Positions 1-7,720 are shown, counted from the first letter of the stretch. The stretch: 64,000 bases of DNA from Nocardioides sp. ChNu-153 (GCF_030466625.1 NZ_JADEVT010000010.1:1-64000); one strand, 5' to 3'. Notes: a model not told the origin generated them from the sequence alone. Numbers and translations are program-made.

Positions 1-462
1 CCGCCCGCTCGCCCCGCCGCCCGCCCGGCGCCACGTGGGGCGGGCCAGCCCGTGCGCCCGCCGGTGCGCCCGCCGGTGCGCCCGGCCGCCGCTCCGACCC
101 GCGGCCCGGGGATGCGCACTGACGTCATCCGGGGCGTGGACGAGCTGGCGCTCGTGACCGGGGGCGGTGACCTCGTGCGGGTGCGCTCCGGCGCGCTCGT
201 CGGGCGCGCGCAGGGCTGCCGGGTCCGGTTCCGCGACCACCGGGTCTCGCGGCACCACGCGATGGTCTACCTCGCCCGCGGGGCGTGGTGGATCGGTGAC
301 CTCGGCTCGACGAACGGCACGTTCGTCGACGGGGCCCCCGTGCGGGGCGCCACCCCGCTGCGGGAGGGCAGCCACGTGCTCGTCGGGGGCCCCGGCGGCA
401 CCGCGTTCGTCGTGCTGCGGCCCGTCGACGGCAGCGCCCTCGCCGCGTCGTCGGCCGCCTGA
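1..462 (+). CDS. FHA domain protein (5' end probably outside the window)
   Basis: Phosphothreonine-binding forkhead-associated domain protein. The C-terminal ~95 residues carry the FHA hallmarks: a Gly-Arg turn, a Ser-Arg-His-His core (VSRHHAMV) and the closing LGSTNGTFVDG loop. FHA domains dock onto Ser/Thr-kinase substrates, so a signalling or scaffold role is likely, but no partner is visible here. The frame stays open to the first base of the window. Upstream of the domain it encodes a Pro/Arg/Ala-rich linker with a repeated V-R-P-P motif, so I think this is the C-terminal end of a longer protein. If it is complete, GTG 52 or ATG 112 are the possible starts. High confidence in the FHA domain, moderate in the 5' extension. 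Confidence 0.8.
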   Translation, partial: PPARPAARPAPRGAGQPVRPPVRPPVRPAAAPTRGPGMRTDVIRGVDELALVTGGGDLVRVRSGALVGRAQGCRVRFRDHRVSRHHAMVYLARGAWWIGDLGSTNGTFVDGAPVRGATPLREGSHVLVGGPGGTAFVVLRPVDGSALAASSAA

Positions 463-553
463 GCCACGGTGCCGCCGGGCCCCCCGTGCCACGGGCGGAG
501 GTCGACGGCGTAGTCCACATCGCGGAACCCTGTCTCACGATGCGACTCCGCCG

Positions 554-583
554 TTCGGTGCGCTCCTGTGCCGCCCCTACATT
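554..583 (+). promoter_or_regulatory. leaderless promoter for the sulfur operon
   Basis: TTCGGT (554-559) and TACATT (578-583) are separated by 18 bases and resemble -35 and -10 boxes. The GTG of the leader peptide begins 7 bases after the -10, so transcription should start at or next to that GTG. Sequence-based inference. Confidence 0.6.
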
Positions 584-590
584 GGACCTC

Positions 591-668
591 GTGTTCACGA
601 CCCTGCTGACGAAGCGACGCGCAGTCGACCACTGCCGCGTGCGCTCCGCGCTGTGTCGACCGACCTGA
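591..668 (+). CDS. short Cys-containing leader peptide (25 aa)
   Basis: A 25-codon frame (GTG 591, TGA 666-668) beginning right after a TANNNT -10 box. The peptide has the actinobacterial sulfur-leader pattern: a short hydrophobic start (MFTTLL), then TKRRAVDHCRV and a C-terminal SALCRP, with cysteines at positions 15 and 22. Similar Arg/Asp/Cys leader peptides occur upstream of sulfur genes in Streptomyces and mycobacteria; in mycobacteria, Cys-rich leaderless ORFs act as cysteine-responsive attenuators. The next genes are DUF4395, a rhodanese and DUF1416, which fits. This one has only two separated cysteines rather than a run, so attenuation strength is uncertain. I saw no obvious attenuator hairpin between it and the next gene. 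Confidence 0.7.
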   Translation: MFTTLLTKRRAVDHCRVRSALCRPT

Positions 669-753
669 CCGACGCCGTCCCCGTCGCGCCGCGCGCGCAC
701 CCGACCGCGTCACCGTGAGCCCCCGCCCACCGCCGACCCGTCAGGTTCCCGCC

Positions 754-1236
754 ATGCCCCCTGAGCCGCACACCGTGGCCGCCCCCGAGCGTCCTGCCCG
801 GCCCGGCGCCCGCCAGATCGACCCGCGCGGCCCCCAGGTCGCCGCCGGCCTCACCTCCGTCGTGCTGGCCCTCGTGCTGGTGCTGGGCGACTCGACCGCG
901 GCCGTCGTGCTGCTCGCGGCCCAGGTCGCCGTGTTCGCCCTCGGCGCCGCCGCCGGGCCGCAGCACACGCCGTACGCCTGGGTGTTCCGCGTCCTCGTCC
1001 GTCCCCGGCTGGCCCCGCCGGCCGAGCTGGAGGACGTCGCGCCGCCCCGCTTCGCCCAGGCCGTCGGCCTGGTCTTCACCGGCGTCGGGCTCGTCGCGCT
1101 GCTGGCCGGCGCCGTGGTCGTCGCCCAGGTCGCCGTCGGGCTGGCGCTCGTGGCCGCCCTGCTCAACGCCGTGTTCGCCCTCTGCCTCGGCTGCGAGGTC
1201 TACCTCCTCGCCCGTCGCGCGACGGCGCGGGCGTGA
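754..1236 (+). CDS. DUF4395 membrane protein
   Basis: A 160-residue membrane protein with about four transmembrane segments and the C-terminal FALCLGCEVYLL signature typical of DUF4395, including its paired cysteines. Members of this family often sit beside thiosulfate sulfurtransferases or thioredoxin-like proteins in actinobacteria, and here the next gene is sseA. The biochemical role is unknown; a part in sulfur-compound transport or membrane thiol chemistry is only inference. ATG 754 is preferred because the conserved part begins soon after it; GTG 715 would add 13 low-complexity residues. Neither start has a strong ribosome-binding site. Probably co-transcribed from the leader-peptide promoter. 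Confidence 0.8.
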   Translation: MPPEPHTVAAPERPARPGARQIDPRGPQVAAGLTSVVLALVLVLGDSTAAVVLLAAQVAVFALGAAAGPQHTPYAWVFRVLVRPRLAPPAELEDVAPPRFAQAVGLVFTGVGLVALLAGAVVVAQVAVGLALVAALLNAVFALCLGCEVYLLARRATARA

Positions 1237-1318
1237 CCACCGCGCCGAGGCCGCACGAGTCCCACCCGACTTCCATCCCCGCCCCCAACCGCGCCCCGAG
1301 GCGCAGAGGAGTACCTAC

Positions 1319-2182
1319 ATGAGCCGCGAGACCGCTCTCGTCACCACGCAGTGGGTCGAGGACAACCTGGACACCGACGGGATCGTCGTCGTCGAGGTCG
1401 ACGAGGACACCTCGTCCTACGACAAGGGCCACATCCGTGGCGCCGTGAAGCTCGACTGGACGACGGAGCTGCAGGACCAGGTCCGCCGCGACTTCGTGAA
1501 CAAGCAGCAGTTCGAGGAGCTCCTCTCCCGCAAGGGCATCTCCAACGACGACACCGTCGTGCTCTACGGCGGCAACAACAACTGGTTCGCGGCGTACGCG
1601 TTCTGGTACTTCACCCTCTACGGCCACGCCGACGTCAAGCTCATGGACGGCGGCCGCAAGAAGTGGGAGCTCGACTCCCGCGAGCTGACGGCCGACGTCG
1701 TCGAGCGCCCCGCCACGTCGTACACGGCGCAGGAGCAGGACCGCTCGATCCGCGCGTTCCGCGACGAGGCCGTGGCGGCCATCGGCGTCAAGAACCTGGT
1801 CGACGTCCGCAGCCCCGACGAGTACGCCGGGCGCCTGCTGGCCCCCGCGCACCTCCCGCAGGAGCAGGCGCAGCGCGCCGGCCACGTGCCCACGTCGATC
1901 AACGTGCCGTGGAGCAAGAACTGCAACGACGACGGCACCTTCAAGTCGGACGAGGACCTCAAGGCGCTCTACGCCGACGCGGGCATCGACGACTCCAAGG
2001 AGACGATCGCCCTGTGCCGCATCGGCGAGCGCTCCTCGCTGACGTGGTTCGTGCTCAAGGAGCTCCTGGGCCACTCCAGCGTGAAGAACTACGACGGCTC
2101 GTGGACCGAGTACGGCTCGCTCGTCGGCGTCCCGGTCGCCCTGGGCGACGAGCCCGGCACCGCCGACGGGCAGGGCGCCTGA
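1319..2182 (+). CDS. sseA: thiosulfate sulfurtransferase (rhodanese), SseA/CysA2 type
   Basis: A 287-residue two-domain rhodanese that moves sulfane sulfur from thiosulfate to cyanide or thiol acceptors. The N-terminal domain (about 1-145) lacks a catalytic cysteine, as is usual. The C-terminal domain has VDVRSPDEY near its start and the active-site loop CRIGERS with Cys233. CRIGERS is the form seen in mycobacterial CysA2/CysA3-type enzymes. An AGGAG ribosome-binding site precedes ATG 1319. It lies between DUF4395 and DUF1416, a conserved actinobacterial trio, and probably belongs to a cysteine- or sulfur-responsive operon governed by the leader peptide at 591. Confidence 0.95.
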   Translation: MSRETALVTTQWVEDNLDTDGIVVVEVDEDTSSYDKGHIRGAVKLDWTTELQDQVRRDFVNKQQFEELLSRKGISNDDTVVLYGGNNNWFAAYAFWYFTLYGHADVKLMDGGRKKWELDSRELTADVVERPATSYTAQEQDRSIRAFRDEAVAAIGVKNLVDVRSPDEYAGRLLAPAHLPQEQAQRAGHVPTSINVPWSKNCNDDGTFKSDEDLKALYADAGIDDSKETIALCRIGERSSLTWFVLKELLGHSSVKNYDGSWTEYGSLVGVPVALGDEPGTADGQGA

Positions 2183-2183
2183 G

Positions 2184-2480
2184 ATGTGCGGCGCCACCGA
2201 GGGCGGCCTGTCGCTCGACGGCGTGAACGTCGCCAAGGAGGCCGTGATCCAGGGCCAGGTGCTGCGCGCCGGCGAGCCCGTCGGCAACGCCTACGTGCGC
2301 CTGCTCGACGGCTCGGGTGAGTTCACCGCCGAGGTCCCGACGTCGGCCAGCGGTCACTTCCGGTTCTTCGCGAACGACGGGGAGTGGACCCTGCGCACGC
2401 TGGCGCCGAAGGCCGACACCGTCGACCGCACGGTGGTGGCTCGCACCGGCGTCGTCGCCGAGGTCGAGATCGCCATCTGA
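2184..2480 (+). CDS. DUF1416 protein
   Basis: A 98-residue protein starting one base after the sseA stop, so translation is probably coupled. The sequence is a compact beta-rich domain (GQVLRAGEPVGNAYVRLLDG, then FRFFANDG) of the DUF1416 family, which in actinobacteria almost always follows a CysA2-like sulfurtransferase. It resembles a transthyretin- or carboxypeptidase-regulatory-like beta sandwich. Function is unknown; a partner or carrier role for the sulfurtransferase is inferred only from the conserved neighbourhood. It ends the operon and is followed by a strong terminator. Confidence 0.9.
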   Translation: MCGATEGGLSLDGVNVAKEAVIQGQVLRAGEPVGNAYVRLLDGSGEFTAEVPTSASGHFRFFANDGEWTLRTLAPKADTVDRTVVARTGVVAEVEIAI

Positions 2481-2503
2481 GCACCACCTGAGCACCATCC
2501 TGC

Positions 2504-2536
2504 GGGGGAGCCCGGGCACTGCGCCCGGGCTCCCCC
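2504..2536 (+). terminator. terminator after the sulfur operon
   Basis: A perfect 14-bp stem (GGGGGAGCCCGGGC against its complement) with a 5-base loop, 24 bases after the DUF1416 stop. There is no T-run, as is common for GC-rich actinobacterial terminators. Confidence 0.8.
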
Positions 2537-2646
2537 GTCGGCGTTCCGTGACCCGCACGACACGTCGACGCGAGGGTCACTCAGGCTAGGCGCAAGGTTC
2601 CGACAATCCGGCTCAGGTGGGCCTCCGGTCGGAGCACGATGCGGTC

Positions 2647-2985
2647 ATGCGTACGTCGCTCCTCACCGAGGCGCCCCCGGCTGCGACCGTGCTCGTGGCC
2701 CCTGCCCCGGCCCCGTCCGCGAGCTCCGCCGCGGAACCGACCATGACCCTGCGCAACGGCGCGCTGGCGATCACCTCTCCCCGCAGCCGCGCCGCCCTCC
2801 TCCTCGCCGCCCACGTCGACTCGGGCAACGGTGCCTACCTGACGCTGGAGCTGCGGCCGGGCACCACCGTCGTGTCCCCGCCGCTCACCATCCCCGGGAC
2901 GCTCGTGGAGCTGGTGGACGCCACCAGCGGGGCGAGCCTCGCCGAGGTCGTCCTCGATCGGAGGCTCGCGCCGCTCGCGCGGTGA
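2647..2985 (+). CDS. hypothetical protein
   Basis: A 112-residue frame with strong GC bias at third positions, so probably real. The N-terminal ~30 residues are Ala/Pro-rich; the rest alternates short hydrophobic strands (ALAITSP, AALLLAAHVDS, YLTLELRPG, TLVELVDATSG), suggesting a small beta-rich domain. I do not recognise the family. ATG 2647 is chosen because CACGAT, a -10-like hexamer, ends 6 bases before it, giving a leaderless start. No cysteines, signal peptide or membrane segment are visible. It stands alone between a terminator and a small membrane protein gene. Confidence 0.55.
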   Translation: MRTSLLTEAPPAATVLVAPAPAPSASSAAEPTMTLRNGALAITSPRSRAALLLAAHVDSGNGAYLTLELRPGTTVVSPPLTIPGTLVELVDATSGASLAEVVLDRRLAPLAR

Positions 2986-3132
2986 CGCGCCTCACCCCCG
3001 CGCCGGTCCAGTCCCCCCTGGGCTGCCACCTCTGCTCCTGCGAACCTCGGGTCAGCGCAGTGTCTCGTCGTCCGTGATCCACCGTCACCCGAGCCGAGCC
3101 AGCCCCGTTCGGCGTCGCCCCGAGGAGCCCTC

Positions 3133-3258
3133 ATGTCCCGCCGCCCGAGCCCCGTCGAGCAGCGCCGGCGCAAGAACGTGCTGCAGTACACGCTGCTCAC
3201 GCTGCTGTCCGCGCTGACCCTCGTGCTCGTCTACCTGGCCCTGACCCGCACGCCCTGA
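3133..3258 (+). CDS. small membrane protein (41 aa)
   Basis: A short frame from ATG 3133 to TGA 3256-3258 encoding 41 residues: a basic N-terminus (EQRRRKNV) followed by one hydrophobic helix (about residues 17-37, LQYTLLTLLSALTLVLVYLAL) and a TRTP tail. This is the layout of a single-pass inner-membrane microprotein with its N-terminus inside. GAGGAG lies 6-11 bases before the ATG. Codon usage is typical of the neighbours. Function is not known. Its stop lies close to the convergent acyltransferase gene. Confidence 0.6.
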   Translation: MSRRPSPVEQRRRKNVLQYTLLTLLSALTLVLVYLALTRTP

Positions 3259-3292
3259 CCCGCACGCCCCCCGACCCGCGGGGCGCGGTGCC

Positions 3293-5533
3293 TCAGCCCG
3301 CGAACACCTCGGGCAGCGCCGCGGCGAAGCCCTCGCGCACGAGCGGCGCGACCTTGCGCGACATCGGATCCGTGAGGTGCGCGGCGTCCGCACGCACGGG
3401 GACGCCGTCGACGAACCCGGGGCAGCCGACGCCCCCGACGCAGAACCACGGCACGACGTCGACGAACGCCGCGCCGTTGTCCTCGGCGGCGGCGCGGAAC
3501 GCGTCGTACCAGGGGCCGGGCAGGCCCGCCGGGCGCCGCACGCAGTCAGCCGGCACGGCGGTCCCCGTGCGGCACTCGGTGAGCGGCAGTCCGGGCGGCG
3601 GCGGCGGGAGGTAGACGGTGTGCTCCGCGATGGGCGCGAGCTCCTCGGCCGCGGTCGCGAGGCCCTCGCCCAACCGGGCGAACGCGTCGTCGGTGCCCTC
3701 GGTGCCGGCGACCTGGCGGGGGTCGCCCTCGGAGGTCACGACGAGCACGTCGGGGTTCTCGGCCGCCAGGGCCGCGCGGGCGTCGCGGCGGAAGTCGGAG
3801 CACTCGGGGTAGGCCCCGCCGTCGGTCTCGGTCACCTCGACGTCGGCGACGGTGCACTGTCGCGCGGTCCACACCTCGATGCGCCAGGTCTCGCCGAACG
3901 CCTCCTCGATGGCCGGCACCCAGGAGATGCCGATCGAGTCGCCGAGCACGGCCAGGGTGCGGTCGGCGTCGGGGTCGCCGTACACGCAGCGGCGGGCGTT
4001 GACGATCGGGTCCGGGTCGGCACCGTCCTCGAAGGCGAGGCAGCCGTCCTCGCTCCACGGGTCGACGATGTCGTCGCGGCCCAGCTCGTCCACGCTGGGG
4101 GTCAGGGTCGGCCACTCGGTGGCGAGCAGCGCGCGGGCGACGTCCTTGCGCCAGGCGCCGGTCGCGGTGCCGTCGTCGGGGGCGGCGACGATTGCGCGCA
4201 GCTCGGCCTCGCCCCGCACCTGGGTCTGCGGCGCGACGGCGATGGCGACGCCGACGGTGCCGACGGCGGCGAGCACCCCGACGACGCCGAGCACCACGTG
4301 GCGCCCGCCGGGCACCCGGAGGCCGGGCGAGCCGGGCACGCGCGCGGCGCGGGCCGAGCGGCGGGCCTCGGGGGCCTTGCGGCGCGAGCGTGGCTCGAGC
4401 CAGGAGGAGTGGTGGATCGGGTTCTCGAAGCAGTGGTAGCTCGTGACCGTCAGGATCGACATGACGACGAGGGCGGTGACGAGGTAGAGCGCCGAGTCCG
4501 ACGGCAGCGCCGCCGCCAGCAGCACGATGACGGGGAAGTGCCACAGGTAGAGCGAGTACGACAGGTCGCCCACGTAGGTCATGGCCTTGTTCGTCAGCGG
4601 CGCGAGGTACGGCGGTGTGCCCCCCACGCCGCCGGCGATGACGAGCGCGCTGCCGACCACCGGCAGCGCGGCCCACGGCACGGGGAAGCCCTGCTCGGCG
4701 CTCACGAGGAAGGCGCCGGCGACGATGAGCCCGAGGCCGCTCCAGCTGACGACGGCGCCGGTGCGACGACCGATCACCCCGGCGAGCAGGGGCGTGGCGA
4801 TGGCGAGGAGGGCGCCGAGGCCGAGCTCCCAGACGCGGGCCAGCGTGGAGAAGTAGGCCCACGCCGGGCGGTCCAGCGTCTCGTGCAGGCCCCACGCGAA
4901 GGAGCCCACGACGATGACGGTCATCATCCCGCCGGCCAGGAGCCGGGAGTGGTGCCCGCGGCCCGCCCGCGCCAGCAGCGTCAGGGCGAGCAGCATCAAC
5001 CACGGCCAGACGAAGTAGAACTGCTCCTCGACCGCCAGCGACCAGAAGTGCTGCAGCGGCGAGGCGTCGGCGGTGGCCGCGAAGTAGTCGGTGTCCGCCG
5101 AGGCGAAGCGGTAGTTGCCGGCGAAGAAGAACGCCCAGATCGCGTCGACGCCGACGGTGCGCGCCCGGGTCTCGGGGTAGACGAGCCAGGCGCCGACGGC
5201 GGTCACGACCAGCACGAGGGTCGCCGCGGGCAGGATGCGGCGGGCGCGCCGGCGGTAGAACGACGTGAACGAGATGCGGCCGGTGCGCTCGTGCTCGCGC
5301 AGCAGCAGGCCGGTGATGAGGAAGCCCGAGATCACGAAGAACACGTCGACGCCGATGAAGCCGCCGTGGGGCCAGCCGGTGAGGTGCTCGGCCACGACGA
5401 GCAGCACCGCGACGGCCCGCAGCCCCTGGATGTCCTTGCGGGGGCCGGTGGCGACCTTGACGCGCCGGCCGCCCCGGGTGGGGGTGGGTCCGCCGTCGGG
5501 CGAGGCCCCGGTCCGGGACAGGGTGTCGGTCAC
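3293..5533 (-). CDS. acyltransferase family protein with C-terminal SGNH domain (OafA/YrhL-like)
   Basis: A 746-residue membrane O-acyltransferase. The N-terminal ~400 residues are an Acyltransferase_3 domain with about ten helices, opening with GLRAVAVLLVVAEH, then GGFIGVDVFFVISGFLI and the basic YRRRARRILPA loop. After a linker helix, the C-terminal part is an SGNH hydrolase-like domain with GDSI (Ser533) and the closing DAAH (Asp716, His719). Such fusions acetylate peptidoglycan, O-antigen or exopolysaccharide, the SGNH domain transferring the acyl group outside the membrane. GTG 5533 has GGAG upstream, and a TATGGT -10 (5572-5577) lies about 40 bases before it. The open frame continues further upstream but there it is only antisense to the next gene. 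Confidence 0.88.
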   Translation of the reverse strand: MTDTLSRTGASPDGGPTPTRGGRRVKVATGPRKDIQGLRAVAVLLVVAEHLTGWPHGGFIGVDVFFVISGFLITGLLLREHERTGRISFTSFYRRRARRILPAATLVLVVTAVGAWLVYPETRARTVGVDAIWAFFFAGNYRFASADTDYFAATADASPLQHFWSLAVEEQFYFVWPWLMLLALTLLARAGRGHHSRLLAGGMMTVIVVGSFAWGLHETLDRPAWAYFSTLARVWELGLGALLAIATPLLAGVIGRRTGAVVSWSGLGLIVAGAFLVSAEQGFPVPWAALPVVGSALVIAGGVGGTPPYLAPLTNKAMTYVGDLSYSLYLWHFPVIVLLAAALPSDSALYLVTALVVMSILTVTSYHCFENPIHHSSWLEPRSRRKAPEARRSARAARVPGSPGLRVPGGRHVVLGVVGVLAAVGTVGVAIAVAPQTQVRGEAELRAIVAAPDDGTATGAWRKDVARALLATEWPTLTPSVDELGRDDIVDPWSEDGCLAFEDGADPDPIVNARRCVYGDPDADRTLAVLGDSIGISWVPAIEEAFGETWRIEVWTARQCTVADVEVTETDGGAYPECSDFRRDARAALAAENPDVLVVTSEGDPRQVAGTEGTDDAFARLGEGLATAAEELAPIAEHTVYLPPPPPGLPLTECRTGTAVPADCVRRPAGLPGPWYDAFRAAAEDNGAAFVDVVPWFCVGGVGCPGFVDGVPVRADAAHLTDPMSRKVAPLVREGFAAALPEVFAG

Positions 5534-5677
5534 GCACGCACTCCGGGAACCTCGGGGACGCCAACCGCCCCACCATAGGTAACGGAGCGGTCGGGGGTTG
5601 AATCCCCCGCCGTGGAGCGCGATCCCGTCCTGCTCCGACCCTGGCTCGCCGGACGATCTCCTGGCAGCATGCCCGCC

Positions 5678-6520
5678 ATGCCGGACGACCCGACCGCCTT
5701 GCTCCTCACCGTGGCCCCGACCGGCGCGGAGACCGCGAAGGCGGACTGCCCCGCCCTGCCGACCACCCTCGACGAGCTGGTCGCGACGGCGCAGGAGTGT
5801 GAGGCCGCCGGGGCCGGGATGATCCACGTCCACGTGCGCGACGAGCACCACGAGCCGACGCTCGACCCCGGTCGGCTGGCCGAGACCGTCGCGGCGCTGC
5901 GGGAGTCGTGCGACCTCGTGGTGCAGCTGTCGACCGGCGGCTCGGTGCACGACGGGTACGACGCCCGCCTGCGGGTGCTCGACGCCGCCCCCGACTCGTG
6001 CTCGCTGACGGTCGGCACCGTCGACTTCGGCGACGACGTCTTCCTCAACCCCTGGCCCTTCGTGCAGGAGCTCTACCAGGGTGCCTGCGAGCGCGGCATC
6101 GCGCCCGAGTTCGAGCTGTTCGACCTCGGCCACGTGCACAAGCTCGGGCGGCTCCTCGACCGCCACGGGCTCCCGCCGGGCGGGCGGGTGCACTGCGACC
6201 TCGTCCTGGGCGTGCCGGGCGGGCTGCCGGGTACGGCGGACGCCCTCGTCGCCGCGGTCGCCGCCCTCCCAGCCGCCGTGACCTCCTGGTCCGCGACGGG
6301 CATCGGGCGCACGGCACTGCCCGTCGCGATGACGGCGCTGGCGAAGGGAGGCCACCTCCGGGTGGGGATGGAGGACACCCTGACGCTGGCCCCGGGCGAG
6401 CCCGTGGGCGGCAACGTCGACCTCGTCCACCGGGCCCGCGAGCTGGGTGGTCTAGTCCGCCGGGACCCCATGTCCCCGCCGCAGGTCCGACGGCTCCTGG
6501 GGCTGGAAGTCGCGGCGTGA
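5678..6520 (+). CDS. beta-keto acid cleavage enzyme (BKACE, DUF849)
   Basis: A 280-residue TIM-barrel enzyme of the BKACE family, which uses a metal ion and acetyl-CoA to cleave beta-keto acids such as 3-keto-5-aminohexanoate. The metal-binding HVHVRD motif is present (His50, His52). The C-terminal RVGMEDTL and the PVGGNVDLV segment are also typical, as is the LTVAPTGAE start. The substrate cannot be told from sequence. ATG 5678 is chosen because the family's N-terminal strand begins just after it and CAGCAT, a -10-like hexamer, ends 7 bases before it. Two earlier in-frame starts (5612, 5669) would add non-conserved sequence. The gene is monocistronic and divergent from the acyltransferase. 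Confidence 0.85.
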   Translation: MPDDPTALLLTVAPTGAETAKADCPALPTTLDELVATAQECEAAGAGMIHVHVRDEHHEPTLDPGRLAETVAALRESCDLVVQLSTGGSVHDGYDARLRVLDAAPDSCSLTVGTVDFGDDVFLNPWPFVQELYQGACERGIAPEFELFDLGHVHKLGRLLDRHGLPPGGRVHCDLVLGVPGGLPGTADALVAAVAALPAAVTSWSATGIGRTALPVAMTALAKGGHLRVGMEDTLTLAPGEPVGGNVDLVHRARELGGLVRRDPMSPPQVRRLLGLEVAA

Positions 6521-6584
6521 CGCCACGGCGCGTGTTGCGGGCGGGTGAACTTTTACCCTGCTAGAGGGGATTTGTCCCACATCG

Positions 6585-6611
6585 GTAGGGCAGCAGCCAT
6601 TCGTGCCCTAC
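6585..6611. promoter_or_regulatory. 8-bp inverted repeat upstream of the secreted protein gene
   Basis: GTAGGGCA (6585-6592) and its exact complement TGCCCTAC (6604-6611) flank 11 bases, in an AT-richer stretch (6540-6660) ahead of the secreted-protein gene at 6674. It could be an operator or a leader hairpin. No regulator can be assigned. Confidence 0.4.
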
Positions 6612-6673
6612 TGTTCTCCGCAGGTGGGTGAGGGGTTCGTCCACCGCAAGCCAGATCAACGTCAGGGGTTCTC

Positions 6674-7117
6674 ATGAAGAAGCTTCTCGTCGCGGTCTTC
6701 TCGGCGGTCCTCATGACCGCTGGGTTGGTCGCCGGCACCGGTGTCTCTCCCGCGTCCGCCGCGGAGGAGCCGTACCCGGGCACCTACACCGTCGGCTCGC
6801 GCATCGTCGTGGGTGCGCCGTACCAGTACGGCCGCGCCAACGCCGCCAAGCCGCTCACCGTGTTCTTCGTCGGCTCGAACGGCTCGCGCGTCGAGGGCGA
6901 GGTCGTCACGACCGTCCGCCGCGTCGGCACGGCCGACATCCGCGCCACGTCGTACGACTACTTCGGCAGCACGCGCCGCATCTGGACGCCGAACTTCCTG
7001 CTGCGCCCCGTGCCGGCCAACTACCAGGTCACGGTCACGTTCTTCCCGTACGACGAGGCCTACCAGGAGACGAGCCGCTCGTTCTACGTGTGGGTCACGC
7101 GTACCGGTCGCCCCTGA
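6674..7117 (+). CDS. small secreted protein
   Basis: A 147-residue exported protein. It begins MKKLLVAVF with a clear Sec signal peptide ending near ASA-AEE (about residue 29). The mature part is short, with regular beta-strand-like segments (YTVGSRIVVG, PLTVFFVGSNG, YQVTVTFFP, SFYVWVTRTG), suggesting a single Ig-like or beta-sandwich domain. No cysteines, anchoring motif or catalytic signature were found. I do not recognise the family; many actinobacteria secrete similar small beta proteins. A CAGGGG stretch lies about 10 bases before the ATG. The long, less GC-rich upstream region with an inverted repeat suggests its own regulated promoter, and a strong terminator follows. Confidence 0.8.
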   Translation: MKKLLVAVFSAVLMTAGLVAGTGVSPASAAEEPYPGTYTVGSRIVVGAPYQYGRANAAKPLTVFFVGSNGSRVEGEVVTTVRRVGTADIRATSYDYFGSTRRIWTPNFLLRPVPANYQVTVTFFPYDEAYQETSRSFYVWVTRTGRP

Positions 7118-7136
7118 TCACAGCACCACCGCTCCA

Positions 7137-7170
7137 CGGCGAGGCCCCCGCTCCGGCGGGGGCCTCGCCG
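7137..7170 (+). terminator. terminator between convergent genes
   Basis: A perfect 15-bp stem (7137-7151 with 7156-7170) closed by the tetraloop TCCG, between the secreted-protein gene and the convergent DsrE-like gene. It probably works in both directions. Confidence 0.85.
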
Positions 7171-7205
7171 CATGTGCGCGACGTCGACCCCGCGACCCCG
7201 GCGCG

Positions 7206-7565
7206 TCAGTAGACGAGCGCCTGTACGCCGTCGGCCAGGATCTCCTCGGCGAACGTCGCGGCGCCCGCGACGCGCACCCCGGGGAGCACCGCGTCGGGGG
7301 TGATGCCCCGTCGTACGGCGCACTGGGTGCAGACCGTCACCTGGCCCAGCTCGAGCACGGTGTCGCGCAGGTCAGCCAGGGCCGTGGCGTGGGGGAGCGC
7401 GAACTCCTCGGCGCGGCCCGGCAGGGCGAACCAGGCGGCCTCGCCCGTGAGCCAGAGGCCGACGTCGGCGCCCGCCGCGGCGGCGGCGGCCGCCACCGTG
7501 AACGCCTGGTTGCACCGCTCCGGGTCCTCGGAGCCGCAGGTGACCTTGATCCGGAGGCTTCGCAT
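7206..7565 (-). CDS. DsrE-like family protein
   Basis: A 119-residue single-domain protein of the DsrE/DsrF-like fold: an N-terminal strand MRSLRIKVTCG, an Ala-rich helix, then LGQVTVCTQCAVRRGI with two cysteines where family members carry sulfur-transfer or structural cysteines. DsrE-like proteins bind or relay sulfur, though many actinobacterial members are uncharacterised. The start is ATG 7565, with TAGGCT (7573-7578 on this strand) exactly 7 bases before it, so the mRNA is probably leaderless. It is divergent from the nitrobindin/Fur/YgfZ genes, and its promoter lies 24 bases from theirs. Confidence 0.75.
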   Translation of the reverse strand: MRSLRIKVTCGSEDPERCNQAFTVAAAAAAAGADVGLWLTGEAAWFALPGRAEEFALPHATALADLRDTVLELGQVTVCTQCAVRRGITPDAVLPGVRVAGAATFAEEILADGVQALVY

Positions 7566-7572
7566 GCGCCCG

Positions 7573-7608
7573 AGCCTAGGCGGGGGTGCGGACGGGCGCG
7601 GATAGACT
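7573..7608. promoter_or_regulatory. back-to-back leaderless promoters
   Basis: On the minus strand TAGGCT (7573-7578) ends 7 bases before the DsrE-like ATG. On the plus strand TAGACT (7603-7608) ends 7 bases before GTG 7616. Only 24 bases separate the two -10 boxes, so their upstream elements must overlap. Confidence 0.65.
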
Positions 7609-7615
7609 GGCGCGC

Positions 7616-7720
7616 GTGGATGCCGTCCTGATCGCTGCGCTCGCGTGCGCCCCGCTGGCCCTGGCCGCGGTCGCGTCGCGCCCCCTCGTCCGCCTCCTGC
7701 GCGCCCCGCGGGTGCGCTGA
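7616..7720 (+). CDS. small hydrophobic ORF (34 aa) ahead of the nitrobindin gene
   Basis: GTG 7616 to TGA 7718-7720 encodes 34 residues: one hydrophobic Ala/Leu-rich segment (LIAALACAPLALAAVAS) followed by a basic tail (RPLVRLLRAPRVR). The GTG lies 7 bases after TAGACT, giving a leaderless start, and the stop overlaps the next start as TGATG, so translation should be coupled to the FABP/nitrobindin gene. It could be a tiny membrane peptide or mainly a translational leader. No family recognised. Confidence 0.5.
   Translation: MDAVLIAALACAPLALAAVASRPLVRLLRAPRVR

Noticed and set aside
463..753. SAM or cobalamin riboswitch before the sulfur genes
   Set aside because: The stretch is accounted for by a leaderless promoter and a short leader peptide; no riboswitch consensus seen.
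3293..6430. A 1045-codon open frame on the minus strand
   Set aside because: Only 3293-5533 has acyltransferase motifs; the rest is antisense to the BKACE gene with repetitive Arg/His/Val-rich text typical of GC-rich shadow frames.
7616..7720. 5' extension of the nitrobindin gene
   Set aside because: The frame differs and ends in TGA before the nitrobindin ATG.
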